A stretch of 64,000 nt of DNA. Source: Ruminococcus sp. (lineage in GTDB: Bacteria > Bacillota > Clostridia > Oscillospirales > Acutalibacteraceae). Made by a program: the position numbers and the translations under genes. Positions within the stretch are counted from its first letter, which is position 1, and the number at the start of each line of letters is the position of its first letter. Where the stretch lies: assembly GCA_017433905.1 (NCBI GenBank), contig JAFRGI010000015.1:1-64000 (forward strand), read 5' to 3'. Shown piece after piece: positions 25,924 to 34,193 of the stretch. The notes under the pieces are model-generated. The model was not told the DNA's origin. It saw only the letters and a list, made by a program, of their open reading frames with translations, and made no database searches.

Positions 25924-26619
25924 ATGAAAAAACCGGCATATTTTCAGATGTATCTCGATAACTATGAGGCGCTGCAGTGCCTTTCCGAAGCACAGGTCGG
26001 CAGATTGGTGATGGCGGTTTATGCGTATGCCATCAAAGAAACGGAGCCGGACTTCACAGACGATCCTGCGTTGCAGGTCACGTTTGCCTTTATACGCCGA
26101 AACATCGACAGGGAATTTGAAAGCTACAGCAAAAAATGTGAGCGCAATCAACGAAACGTTATGAATCGCTGTGAGTCGACGTCAAACGTTGCGAGTCGTA
26201 ACGAGTCGATACCAAACGTTACGAGTCGCAACGAGTCGTTAGAAGAAGAAAAAGAAAAAGAAGAAGAAAGAGAAGAAGAACACTCTCTCAGTGCGCGCGT
26301 CGTCACGCAGTTTCATGAGATCTGTGATGAATTGCCCAAGGTGAAGAAGCTCACTGCCAAACGTTGTGACAGCATTCAAGCAGCACAGGCACATTTGTCC
26401 GGTACGGATTTTGCAGATTTGTTCCGTAAAGTGGCGTGTTCGGACTTCCTGTGCGGCAGAAGCGGCAAATGGAGGGCGGACTTTGACTGGATCCTACGAC
26501 CCGATAATCTCACGCGGATTTTGGAAGGGAGCTTTGATAACCGCGGCTCTCCACAGAAAATGGTGAGCAGCTACGATATAGGTGAGCTGGAACGCATCAA
26601 TACCCTCGAGGGCTATTAG
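25924..26619 (+). CDS. DUF6291-like phage-type replication protein, orphan
   Basis: 231 residues. The N-terminal ~75 residues (YFQMYLDNYEALQCLSEAQVGRLVMAVYAYA) match the style of DUF6291 proteins, which occur in phages and mobile elements of Clostridia next to replication genes. A middle section has a tandem duplication (SNVASRNES, then PNVTSRNES) followed by a pure Glu/Lys run. The C-terminus (CDSIQAAQAHLSGTDFADLFRKVACSDFLCGRSGKWRADFDWILRP) resembles the DnaD-like or replication-organiser tails of phage proteins. No phage genes lie nearby, so it is either a prophage relic or a domesticated gene. AAAGGA precedes the ATG. Confidence 0.7.
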   Translation: MKKPAYFQMYLDNYEALQCLSEAQVGRLVMAVYAYAIKETEPDFTDDPALQVTFAFIRRNIDREFESYSKKCERNQRNVMNRCESTSNVASRNESIPNVTSRNESLEEEKEKEEEREEEHSLSARVVTQFHEICDELPKVKKLTAKRCDSIQAAQAHLSGTDFADLFRKVACSDFLCGRSGKWRADFDWILRPDNLTRILEGSFDNRGSPQKMVSSYDIGELERINTLEGY

Positions 26620-26942
26620 CGGAACAAATCAGGTTTGCCGGGATAGTGGACAGCGAAAAAATATTACAGTTCTGTCACAATTCTATCACATAGGTGTGTT
26701 ATTATCATAGAAGAGAACCGATGCTTTGGAGCTTCTGTACATATTCAACTGCTTTTTTCAAAAAGTTCAAAGAAATTTGTTGTCAGAGGTTGATTTTTTC
26801 TTTAATTTTGTGTAATATGTATATGAGGGTATTGTAACTTTCGTGTCCAGGTTGCGCGATGTTGTTCGGACAGTCAGAAAAATACTTGACGGTACATATA
26901 CCGATTTTGCATAAAATTTAAGGAGAAAAAGAGGTTACTACT
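26620..26942. other. Gap of 323 bp before the CdaR-like gene
   Basis: No gene is seen. AT-rich with no strong hairpin. TTCTGTCACAATTCTATCAC at 26670-26689 contains two close direct repeats of TCTRTCACA and may be a regulatory site. An AAGGAG ribosome site precedes the next start. Confidence 0.3.
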
Positions 26943-28028
26943 ATGTCTAACAGATTATTTCAGGGTATCGTGCATCAGATGAAGGATGCTATCGACAGAA
27001 TCATCGGCGTCATTGATGAAACTTCGGTTGTCATTGCCTGTTCTGAGCTTGGTAAAATCGGTGAGGTAAACGAGAGTATCAATTCCGAAACGCTCAGCTC
27101 TACCGCTCCGTTTGTGATTAACGGCTATACGTACAAATCCTTTGGCAGCAGTGTGAAATTTGATTATGCCGTTTTTGTGCAGGGTACCGACGAGTATGCG
27201 CAAAAATACGCCCAGCTGCTCAGCGTTTCGTTCTCGAGCATCAAGCAGTATTACGACGAGAAATATGACCGTTCTAACTTTATCAAAAACGTCATTCTGG
27301 ACAATATCCTGCCCGGAGATATTTACCTCAAGGCAAGAGAGCTGCATTTTAATTCTGAGGTGTCGCGCGTCTGCCTGTTGATCAAGATTGTATCCAAAAC
27401 GGATGTTTCTGCCTATGATATCGTTCAGAATCTCTTTCCCGATAAGACGAAGGACTTTGTCATCAATATCAATGAGGAGGAGATCGCTCTTGTCAAGGAG
27501 GTCAAGACGGATACCGAAAGCCGTGACCTTGAAAAGCTGGCGAGCTCCATTTCGGACACGCTTTCCAGTGAATTTTATACGCACTGCGTAGTCGGAATCG
27601 GCACCGCGGTTACCGGCATCAAGGATCTTGCGCGTTCCTTCAAGGAGGCGCAGTCAGCCCTGGAGGTTGCCAAGGTGTTCGACACCGAGCGTACCATTGT
27701 CAGTTATGATAACCTTGGCATTGCACGTTTGATCTATCAGCTGCCAACAACACTCTGCAAAATGTTCCTCAAGGAGGTATTCAAGCGCGGCAGTATTGAG
27801 AGCCTTGATCAGGAGACCCTCTTTACGATCCAGCGTTTCTTCGAAAACAACCTCAACGTTTCCGAAACCTCCCGTAAGCTGTTTGTACACCGCAATACGC
27901 TGGTTTACAGACTGGAAAAAATCAAAAAGCTCACGGGCTTGGATCTGCGTGAGTTTGAGGACGCTATCGTCTTTAAAGTAGCATTAATGGTCAAAAAGTA
28001 TCTTAACGCCAGCCCCACAAAGTATTAA
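26943..28028 (+). CDS. CdaR/PucR-family transcriptional regulator
   Basis: 361 residues. The C-terminal ~60 residues carry the PucR-type helix-turn-helix (FFENNLNVSETSRKLFVHRNTLVYRLEKIKKLTGLDL). The central part (CVVGIGTAVTGIKDLARSFKEAQSALEVA) is the GGDEF-like domain of CdaR proteins. The N-terminal region shows no recognised sensor. Members respond to small metabolites such as sugar diacids, but no metabolic gene is adjacent here, so the effector and targets are unknown. It stands alone, with a hairpin terminator after it. Confidence 0.88.
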   Translation: MSNRLFQGIVHQMKDAIDRIIGVIDETSVVIACSELGKIGEVNESINSETLSSTAPFVINGYTYKSFGSSVKFDYAVFVQGTDEYAQKYAQLLSVSFSSIKQYYDEKYDRSNFIKNVILDNILPGDIYLKARELHFNSEVSRVCLLIKIVSKTDVSAYDIVQNLFPDKTKDFVININEEEIALVKEVKTDTESRDLEKLASSISDTLSSEFYTHCVVGIGTAVTGIKDLARSFKEAQSALEVAKVFDTERTIVSYDNLGIARLIYQLPTTLCKMFLKEVFKRGSIESLDQETLFTIQRFFENNLNVSETSRKLFVHRNTLVYRLEKIKKLTGLDLREFEDAIVFKVALMVKKYLNASPTKY

Positions 28029-28061
28029 TACGATATGCGCGGAAAAACGGTGTAGTTGATG

Positions 28062-28105
28062 GCTCTGAACGCCCTTTTCGGCGTTCAGAGCATTGGTGTT
28101 TTATC
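28062..28105 (+). terminator. Terminator of the CdaR-like gene
   Basis: GCTCTGAACGCC, loop CTTTTC, GGCGTTCAGAGC; perfect 12-bp stem with a weak T-rich tail. Confidence 0.75.
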
Positions 28106-28189
28106 GGGTAATGGCAAAATCCACTTTTTTTCGGAAAAAAAGTAAAAAAAGTCGGTTGTTTCGCACAATTCACAGACAAAGGTGTTTTT

Positions 28190-29230
28190 ATGATTGAATT
28201 TCAGAATGTTTCAAAAACCTACCCCAACGGCACGCACGCGCTTCGCGACGTCAATCTCAGTGTTGATAAGGGCGAATTCGTGTTTATTGTCGGTGCATCG
28301 GGTGCAGGTAAAAGTACCCTTCTCAAGCTGATCATGCATGAGGAGACCCCGACCTCGGGCGAAATTATTATCAACGGCAACAAGTTTTCCAAGCTCAAAC
28401 GCCGCGACGTACCGTATTTGCGCCGCCATATGGGTATTGTGTTTCAGGATTTCCGCCTGATCGAGAAAATGACGGTCTTTGATAACGTTGCCTTTGCGAT
28501 GCGCGCGGTCGGCGAGAACACTGCCACGATTAAAAAGCGCGTGCCCTATGTGCTCAACCTTGTCGGACTCAAAGACAAGATGAACAATAAGCCCAGCGAG
28601 CTTTCGGGCGGTGAGCAGCAGCGCGTCAGTCTGGCGCGTGCGCTGGTGAATAACCCCGAAATTATTATCGCGGACGAGCCCACCGGTAACGTTGATCCGG
28701 AGCTGTCACATGAGATTATCGAGCTGCTCAACGAAATCAACGCCATGGGTACTACGGTTTTGGTCGTGACGCACGAGCATGAGCTGGTGCGCGAATTTAA
28801 CCAGCGTGTGGTTACGATCGACAACGGTAAGATTATCGGAGATACCCGCAACGGCAGATTTGCCGCGGGTGCGTCCGAGGACTATGACGGCGTTTCTGAT
28901 GCGTATGACGCCGGCGATATTTATGACGGCGAAGAGACTTATGCCGGCGAGAGTGCAGACTATGCCGAAGAGGATGCAGGAGAGTACTCCGACGACGAGA
29001 TCATCCGCAGCTATGGTACGCTGGGATATGAGGACGATATGGACGACGCCTTGTATGCCGGCGATTCCCGGTATGTGGACGATGCGCAGTATGTGGACGA
29101 TGCGCAGTATGCGGACGATACGCAGTATGTGGACGATGCGCAGTATGCGGACGATACGCAGTATGCCGACGCCGCGCTGCGCTATTCCGACAATGCGGCG
29201 GCGGAATCCGACAGCGAGCTCCCGAACTGA
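28190..29230 (+). CDS. ftsE: Cell-division ATPase FtsE with long acidic tyrosine-rich repeat tail
   Basis: 346 residues, against about 225-230 for ordinary FtsE. Residues 1-225 hold the ATPase: GASGAGKST, LSGGEQQRVSLARAL, IIIADEPTGNVD and TTVLVVTHE. From about 226 a low-complexity tail rich in Asp, Glu, Tyr and Ala follows, including six copies of an 18-base unit (29071-29178) encoding QY(V/A)DD(A/T). FtsE drives FtsX, which activates murein hydrolases at the division site. The genes for FtsX and two M23 proteins follow directly. The tail is not needed for the ATPase fold; it may bind a division or envelope protein, and the DNA repeat may expand and contract. Confidence 0.93.
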   Translation: MIEFQNVSKTYPNGTHALRDVNLSVDKGEFVFIVGASGAGKSTLLKLIMHEETPTSGEIIINGNKFSKLKRRDVPYLRRHMGIVFQDFRLIEKMTVFDNVAFAMRAVGENTATIKKRVPYVLNLVGLKDKMNNKPSELSGGEQQRVSLARALVNNPEIIIADEPTGNVDPELSHEIIELLNEINAMGTTVLVVTHEHELVREFNQRVVTIDNGKIIGDTRNGRFAAGASEDYDGVSDAYDAGDIYDGEETYAGESADYAEEDAGEYSDDEIIRSYGTLGYEDDMDDALYAGDSRYVDDAQYVDDAQYADDTQYVDDAQYADDTQYADAALRYSDNAAAESDSELPN

Positions 29231-29285
29231 CGCGCCGGAAGAAAAATGAATAACGCGAGTAATCGCGCAAGAAAAGGATAATTGT

Positions 29286-30191
29286 ATGAAAGGTTTTAGC
29301 TATCTGGTAAACGAAGGCTTCAAAAACGTTTGGAGCAATCGTATCATGAGTATTGCGTCCATCTGTGTGCTCATCAGTTGTCTGGTGCTCACGGGCTCGG
29401 CGGCGCTGTTTTCCATTAACGTTACCAAGCTGGTAGACGAGGTGGGAGAGAGCAATGAGACCATCGTATACATCAAGGACGGTTATTCCCAGCTGGAGGC
29501 GGTTTATGTCGGCAAGGAGATTGAAAAGGTACCCAATGTTGCTTCCGCAAGATTCTATTCCAAAGATGAAGCGTTCCAGCAGTACCGCGCAACGCTGGGC
29601 GACAGTCTGTTCGCCCGTATCGAGGACAGAAACCCTCTGCCCGACTCCTTTATTGTCGTCATGAACGACCTCTCACAATATGACGAAACCGTTGCTCAGA
29701 TCCAAAAAATTCAGGGAGTCGATCCCGATACCATTCTCAACCGCAAGGATTTTGCCGACAAGTTGACTCGTATCAGCAACCTTGTCACGCTCATTTCGAT
29801 CGCAGTTGTCAGCGCGCTGCTGGTGATTTCGCTGTTCATCATTGCCAACACCATCCGTGCTACCATGTATTCGCGCCGTTTTGAAATCAGCATTATGAAA
29901 TCTGTCGGCGCAACCAATTCCTTTGTGCGCATGCCCTTTCTGGTAGAGGGAATGGTCATCGGTTTGATTTCTGCTCTCATTGCGATGGGTGCGCTCGCTC
30001 TGGTGTATCAGGGCGTCGGCATGGTTGTCGAAAACGCGCAGTCGATGTTTAACTTTATTCCGTATATCCAGGTATTGCCCTATGTGGCGGCAACATTCAT
30101 CGTATTCGGTATGTTCGTCGGCTTCTGCGGCAGCTTCCTTTCCATTCGTAAATACCTGAAAATGGAAGGAAACGAAATTCTGGGATGGTAA
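29286..30191 (+). CDS. ftsX: Cell-division membrane protein FtsX
   Basis: 301 residues with the FtsX layout: one N-terminal helix (about 20-45), an extracytoplasmic loop of ~120 residues (with VYIKDGYSQLEAVYVGKEIEK and FYSKDEAFQQYRATLGD), then three helices (about 170-195, 220-250, 265-290). The motif YSRRFEISIMKSVGATNSFVR, which contacts the ATPase, is intact. It transmits FtsE ATP hydrolysis to extracellular hydrolase partners. The gene lies 55 bases after ftsE with AAAGGA upstream, and the first M23 protein starts 21 bases after it, the likely direct partner. Confidence 0.95.
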   Translation: MKGFSYLVNEGFKNVWSNRIMSIASICVLISCLVLTGSAALFSINVTKLVDEVGESNETIVYIKDGYSQLEAVYVGKEIEKVPNVASARFYSKDEAFQQYRATLGDSLFARIEDRNPLPDSFIVVMNDLSQYDETVAQIQKIQGVDPDTILNRKDFADKLTRISNLVTLISIAVVSALLVISLFIIANTIRATMYSRRFEISIMKSVGATNSFVRMPFLVEGMVIGLISALIAMGALALVYQGVGMVVENAQSMFNFIPYIQVLPYVAATFIVFGMFVGFCGSFLSIRKYLKMEGNEILGW

Positions 30192-30212
30192 TTCCCGAAA
30201 GGAGCAAATTGT

Positions 30213-31583
30213 ATGAAAAGAATAAAAATGATACTCTGCGCGATGCTCAGTGTTTGCATTGTGTCCGTACCTGTGTTCGGCTCGGTTCTCTCGGCTTCGG
30301 CGGAGGATGTGGATTCGCTCCGTACCCAGCTTGCCGAGCTCAAACAGAAAGAGTCCGAGTATAAGGATATTCTCAGCCAGTCCGAAAATGAAATCGCCGA
30401 TCAAAAGCAGTATAACGACGCGCTGGTCGAGAAGATCACCGTTCTCGGTGAGAAGATTAACCTGACGCGCGAGTCCATTGAGCAGCTCAATCAGAGCATT
30501 GCCGAAAATCAAAAGAAAATTGACGAGGGTAACGCCGGTATCGAGGATCAGCTTTCTGCTCTGTGCGAGCGTCTGCGCACAATCTATATGGCAGGCAGCG
30601 CCAGCGATCTCGAGATCATCCTCGGCGCACACGATTTTTCCGACTTGATTGATAAGATGAACCTTGTCAAAAATCTTTCCAAGTATGATAAAGACCTGAT
30701 TGATGCAGTCAATGTCAAGCTTGCCGAAATTCAGGTGCACAAAGATGCATTGCTCAAGGACAAGGAGACGCTCTCCGCAGACAAACAGTCCCTTGATGAG
30801 GATATGCAGGATCTCAACAACACACTCGAGAAGAACAAGAACAGACTTTCTACGCTCGAGATTTCCCAAAAAGACACGCAGAACGTTCTCGACAACCTGA
30901 GCGATCATCAATCGGAGCTGGAGGCAAATATCGCCAAGATTTTGGAGGAGCAGCAGCGCGAGGCGCAGGCGGCTATGGAAGCTGCCAAGCATAAGAACGA
31001 GAGCAGCGACAGCAGCGGCGATTCCTCTCACAAGGAAGATGCCACGCCGACGCCGACGCCCGACCCGGATCCCGAGCCCGACCCCACTCCGACGCCCGAG
31101 CCCGAGCCCGATCCCGAGCCGCAGCCCGAGCCGCAGCCTTCCCCCTCCGGCAGCTACGTATGGCCGGCTCCCGGCGTGTACTACATCAGCTCCGACTACG
31201 GTGATTCCGAGGGCAGAGGCTACAGCCACAGCGGCGTAGACATTGCAGGACCGATGTACAGCACGATTGTTGCCGCGGACAGCGGCACGGTTATTGCTAC
31301 TTACTCCGGCTGTGTCCATAACTGGGGCAAGAGCGGCGACTGCGGCTGCGGCGGCAGCTACGGCAACTATGTTATGATCGATCACGGTAACGGTAAATGG
31401 ACAATTTACGGTCACCTAGCAAGCGTCAGCGTGAGTGAGGGTCAGTCTGTATCTGCCGGTCAGCAGATCGGTTTGATGGGATCGACCGGTCACTCCACGG
31501 GTCCGCACCTCCATTTTGAGTGCAGATTGAACGGCGACACCTACGATCCCGATGTGGAAATCCATTACCGCTCGTTGATGTAA
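30213..31583 (+). CDS. EnvC-like M23 peptidase/murein hydrolase protein 1
   Basis: 456 residues: signal peptide (~1-32), long coiled coil (~33-255) of the kind that contacts FtsX, an acidic spacer, a PTPDPDPEPDP-type Pro/Asp/Glu linker (~275-310) and a C-terminal LytM/M23 domain. The zinc ligands appear intact (HSGVDI and GPHLHFE), with YGHLASVSV between, so this may be an active endopeptidase rather than a purely regulatory EnvC. The domain carries an unusual cysteine-rich insert (SGCVHNWGKSGDCGCGGSYGN) shared with the next gene. Placed directly after ftsEX, it is the expected target of that complex at the septum. Confidence 0.92.
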   Translation: MKRIKMILCAMLSVCIVSVPVFGSVLSASAEDVDSLRTQLAELKQKESEYKDILSQSENEIADQKQYNDALVEKITVLGEKINLTRESIEQLNQSIAENQKKIDEGNAGIEDQLSALCERLRTIYMAGSASDLEIILGAHDFSDLIDKMNLVKNLSKYDKDLIDAVNVKLAEIQVHKDALLKDKETLSADKQSLDEDMQDLNNTLEKNKNRLSTLEISQKDTQNVLDNLSDHQSELEANIAKILEEQQREAQAAMEAAKHKNESSDSSGDSSHKEDATPTPTPDPDPEPDPTPTPEPEPDPEPQPEPQPSPSGSYVWPAPGVYYISSDYGDSEGRGYSHSGVDIAGPMYSTIVAADSGTVIATYSGCVHNWGKSGDCGCGGSYGNYVMIDHGNGKWTIYGHLASVSVSEGQSVSAGQQIGLMGSTGHSTGPHLHFECRLNGDTYDPDVEIHYRSLM

Positions 31584-31595
31584 GGCGGCGCAGGC

Positions 31596-32891
31596 ATGAC
31601 AAAGTGCGAAAAAGCGTCGGGAAAGAAAAGTATTTGCAACGGCGGATACAAGCCATTTCCTATTCCACTGAAACACGCCGGGCGCCCGCTTCTCTGTCCT
31701 CTCAAAAAAGCGTTGTGCGCGCTTCTGAGCATATGCCTGACGGCGCTGCTGCCGGTGGGGATATCTCTGTCTGCTGCGGCAGAGGAGACGACGGACACGC
31801 GTATGCTGGCAGAGCGAATATCCAATCTCGCTCAGAAAAAAGAAGAATACGAAAAGGTGCTTGAAAAAAATGCCAAGGAGATTACGGATCAAGAGGCATA
31901 TAACAAGGCGCTGACGGAAAAAATTAAAGTGCTCAGCGAAAAGGTGACGCTGACGCGTGAAGCCATTGCCGAATTGACCGGTACCATATCGACAAATCAG
32001 CAGGAAATTGATCAGGCAAACGCCGACATTGAGGAGCAGGTGAGCGCACTCTGCGACCGCCTGCGCACGATTTATATGGCAGGCAGCGCCAGTGAGTTGG
32101 AGATTATTCTCGGTGCGAAGGATTTTTCCGATATGATCGACAAAGTAAATCTTGTCAGCACCCTCGCCAGACATGACGAGGAGCTAATTGAGGAGATCAG
32201 CGACAAGCTTGACAAGATCGACGAGAAGAAATCTATCATGAAAGCGGATAGGGAGCAGCTTCAGAGCGACGAAACCGAACTCAGCGCGGATTTGGAAGAT
32301 CTTAACAAGACCCTCGAGGAGAATGAGGAGCATCTAAAAGAGCTCCGTGATTCTTCGGCTGCGGCACAGGAGTTTCTTGCGGACGCGGCAAACGAGCAGG
32401 AGCTCATGGAGGCGCAGATCCGTAAATACTTTGAAAATCAGGCACGCAACAGTGATCAGAATATTTCGGCGGCAGGCGGCTATGTTTGGCCGTGTCCGGG
32501 TTTCTATTATCTTTCCTCGCTTTACGAGGAGCCGCGCACGGGGTATTACCACGGCGGTATTGATATTGCGGGCGGCGGCATTATGGGCACGCCTGTGCTT
32601 GCCGCGGATGCCGGAACCGTTATCGGAGTTTTTACGGGCTGCACCCATAACTGGGGCAAGGATGTTTGCTGCGCGTGCGGCAGCTACGGCAATTATGTGA
32701 TCCTTGACCACGGAAACGGCAGACAGACTGTCTACGGTCATCTGACCAGTGCAGGCGTCCGCGAGGGCGAAACGGTCAAAAAGGGTCAGCCGATCGGTCT
32801 GGTTGGTTCTACGGGCAATTCCACGGGACCGCATTTGCATTTCGAATGTCGTTTTAACGGCGAAAAATATGACCCGATGTCTGAGTTTTAA
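31596..32891 (+). CDS. EnvC-like M23 peptidase/murein hydrolase protein 2 (tandem paralogue)
   Basis: 431 residues, a clear paralogue of the preceding protein: same coiled coil (for example LCDRLRTIYMAGSASELEII), same M23 domain with HGGIDIAGG, YGHLTS and GPHLHFECRF, and the same cysteine insert (TGCTHNWGKDVCCACGSYGN). It lacks the long proline-rich linker. The N-terminus is odd: ~35 polar residues precede the hydrophobic signal segment (ALCALLSICLTALLPVGISLSAAA), and the ATG at 31596 has no good ribosome site, so the real start may lie inside. The gene lies 12 bases after its paralogue, implying a local duplication within the division operon. Confidence 0.88.
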   Translation: MTKCEKASGKKSICNGGYKPFPIPLKHAGRPLLCPLKKALCALLSICLTALLPVGISLSAAAEETTDTRMLAERISNLAQKKEEYEKVLEKNAKEITDQEAYNKALTEKIKVLSEKVTLTREAIAELTGTISTNQQEIDQANADIEEQVSALCDRLRTIYMAGSASELEIILGAKDFSDMIDKVNLVSTLARHDEELIEEISDKLDKIDEKKSIMKADREQLQSDETELSADLEDLNKTLEENEEHLKELRDSSAAAQEFLADAANEQELMEAQIRKYFENQARNSDQNISAAGGYVWPCPGFYYLSSLYEEPRTGYYHGGIDIAGGGIMGTPVLAADAGTVIGVFTGCTHNWGKDVCCACGSYGNYVILDHGNGRQTVYGHLTSAGVREGETVKKGQPIGLVGSTGNSTGPHLHFECRFNGEKYDPMSEF

Positions 32892-32942
32892 GACGAAATC
32901 TGCGCCTCTCCGCACAGGCTGCAGATAAAATCAACACCGAAG

Positions 32943-32988
32943 GCTCGCTCAGAGAAACAGAAAGACGGTTTCTCTGAGCGAGCTTTTT
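32943..32988 (+). terminator. Terminator of the ftsEX-M23 operon
   Basis: A perfect 16-bp stem GCTCGCTCAGAGAAAC / GTTTCTCTGAGCGAGC with a nine-base loop and TTTTT. The right arm and the following ~100 bp (CTGCCGTT, CTCCTCCGAAA, GCATACGCTGA, ATTTGCT) recur inverted at 36245-36320. Confidence 0.9.
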
Positions 32989-33309
32989 CTGCCGTTTCCT
33001 CCTCCGAAAAAAGGGGAAAAAGTGCATGCCGAAGCATACGCTGATCGGGGATTTGCTTCTCAAAAAACCGGCTCCCATAACCGTCATTTCTAACGAACAA
33101 AGCTTTCAGCAATTGGATACATGTTCATTTATTCGTTGTTTTGCATAATTAACATGCGTAAAGTTTATGTATTATAAACAATACATGGATTTTGAAAAAT
33201 ATGATGAAATAACATTGACTTTTATCGTTTCGGGGTGTATCATAGACACGTACTCAAACAGAGGTACAGAACAAAAAACAAATTTCAAAACAAAAAGGAG
33301 AAATGAAAA
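32989..33309 (+). other. Upstream region of small secreted protein C, duplicated at 35995-36320
   Basis: No gene. The whole stretch aligns by eye with the complement of 36320-35995: CTCCTCCGAAA, GCATACGCTGA, ATTTCTAAC, TTGGATACATG, GTATTATAAACA, GAAAAATATGATGAAATA, then the promoter. The conserved length suggests regulatory content beyond the core promoter at 33215-33243. Confidence 0.5.
33215..33243 (+). promoter_or_regulatory. Promoter of small secreted protein C
   Basis: TTGACT, 17-base spacer, TATCAT, then leader hairpin GTACTC-AAACA-GAGGTAC at 33250-33267. Confidence 0.8.
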
Positions 33310-34017
33310 ATGAAAAAGACTTCACTGAAAACCAGAATCATGAGCATTGTAGCTGCAGCTGTTATGGCTTGTTCCACAGCAGCCGTTAGCATGGCTTCCG
33401 CTTCCGCAGCAAGCGTTGACAGCACTGTGGCTGTCGCTCAAGCTAAGAAAAGCAGTAGTAATATCTATTTTAAGACAAATGTACCTTCTGTGTACGGTTC
33501 TTACATCTGCCTGTATGTTTGGGATAATAACGGTCACAACGCTTGGGTAAAGCCCAGCGAGGGTTATGGTGCAATGGGTATGAAATACTTTGAGGTTCCC
33601 AATGATTACAACTGGGTTGGCGGTATTTTTGCAAACATTAAGGGTTACACAGAGCCCGGCTGGAATAACGGCAGCGTAATGGCACAGACCAAAGATTATG
33701 ATTACTCTTACCTTCAGAATAATAATGTTGATGTTACATTTGGCAAAAAAGAGTCCGGTGACACCAGCCTGCGTATCGAGGCTGCCAAGTGGGATGATAT
33801 GTCCTACATTGCTGCATACGTTTGGAATTCCGATGACGACCACGAGTGGATCAAGATGAACTACGACGGCAACTATGTAGACATTCTTTCCAAGTACACC
33901 CACGTCATTGTTGCCCGTGTTAAGGGTTATTCCGAGCCCAATTGGAACAATCTCATCAACAGAACCGGCGACATGAAGATCAGCGACCTCAATGGTTTCA
34001 TTAAGTTCAACGGCTAA
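33310..34017 (+). CDS. Small secreted protein C with two tandem domains
   Basis: 235 residues: signal peptide (MKKTSLKTRIMSIVAAAVMA to SASAAS), then two copies of the family domain. Repeat 1 has YGSYICLYVWDNNGHNAWVK and NIKGYTEPGWNNG; repeat 2 has SYIAAYVWNSDDDHEWIK and RVKGYSEPNWNN. The paired copies suggest a binding protein whose avidity depends on domain number. The repeats are clearly different from one another, so the internal duplication is older than the A/D duplication. No catalytic signature is seen. It is a single-gene unit with its own promoter and terminator. Confidence 0.88.
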   Translation: MKKTSLKTRIMSIVAAAVMACSTAAVSMASASAASVDSTVAVAQAKKSSSNIYFKTNVPSVYGSYICLYVWDNNGHNAWVKPSEGYGAMGMKYFEVPNDYNWVGGIFANIKGYTEPGWNNGSVMAQTKDYDYSYLQNNNVDVTFGKKESGDTSLRIEAAKWDDMSYIAAYVWNSDDDHEWIKMNYDGNYVDILSKYTHVIVARVKGYSEPNWNNLINRTGDMKISDLNGFIKFNG

Positions 34018-34045
34018 GCGATTACCCAAAAGAATAGAATATTCT

Positions 34046-34077
34046 CAAGACGTTCATTTTTGAACGTCTTGTTTTTT
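34046..34077 (+). terminator. Terminator after small secreted protein C
   Basis: CAAGACGTTCA, loop TTTT, TGAACGTCTTG, six T; perfect 11-bp stem. Confidence 0.9.
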
Positions 34078-34193
34078 GCGAATTGTTTAGCAAAAATGCA
34101 AAGAAGATGACGGATAAGTTCGACGGTTTTTTCGTTGCAATCGGACGCAACGTGTGGTACAATAGTACAAGACTCAAAAAGGAGGTGTTACAG

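Noticed and set aside
26150..26245. Short direct repeats (AACGTTRCGAGTCG) that might suggest a CRISPR
   Set aside because: They lie in frame inside the DUF6291-like gene, are irregular and have no spacers of constant length; no cas genes nearby.
29673..31415. 580-codon minus-strand frame opposite ftsX and the first M23 gene
   Set aside because: Low-complexity antisense of coiled-coil and Pro/Asp/Glu repeats; no start signal.
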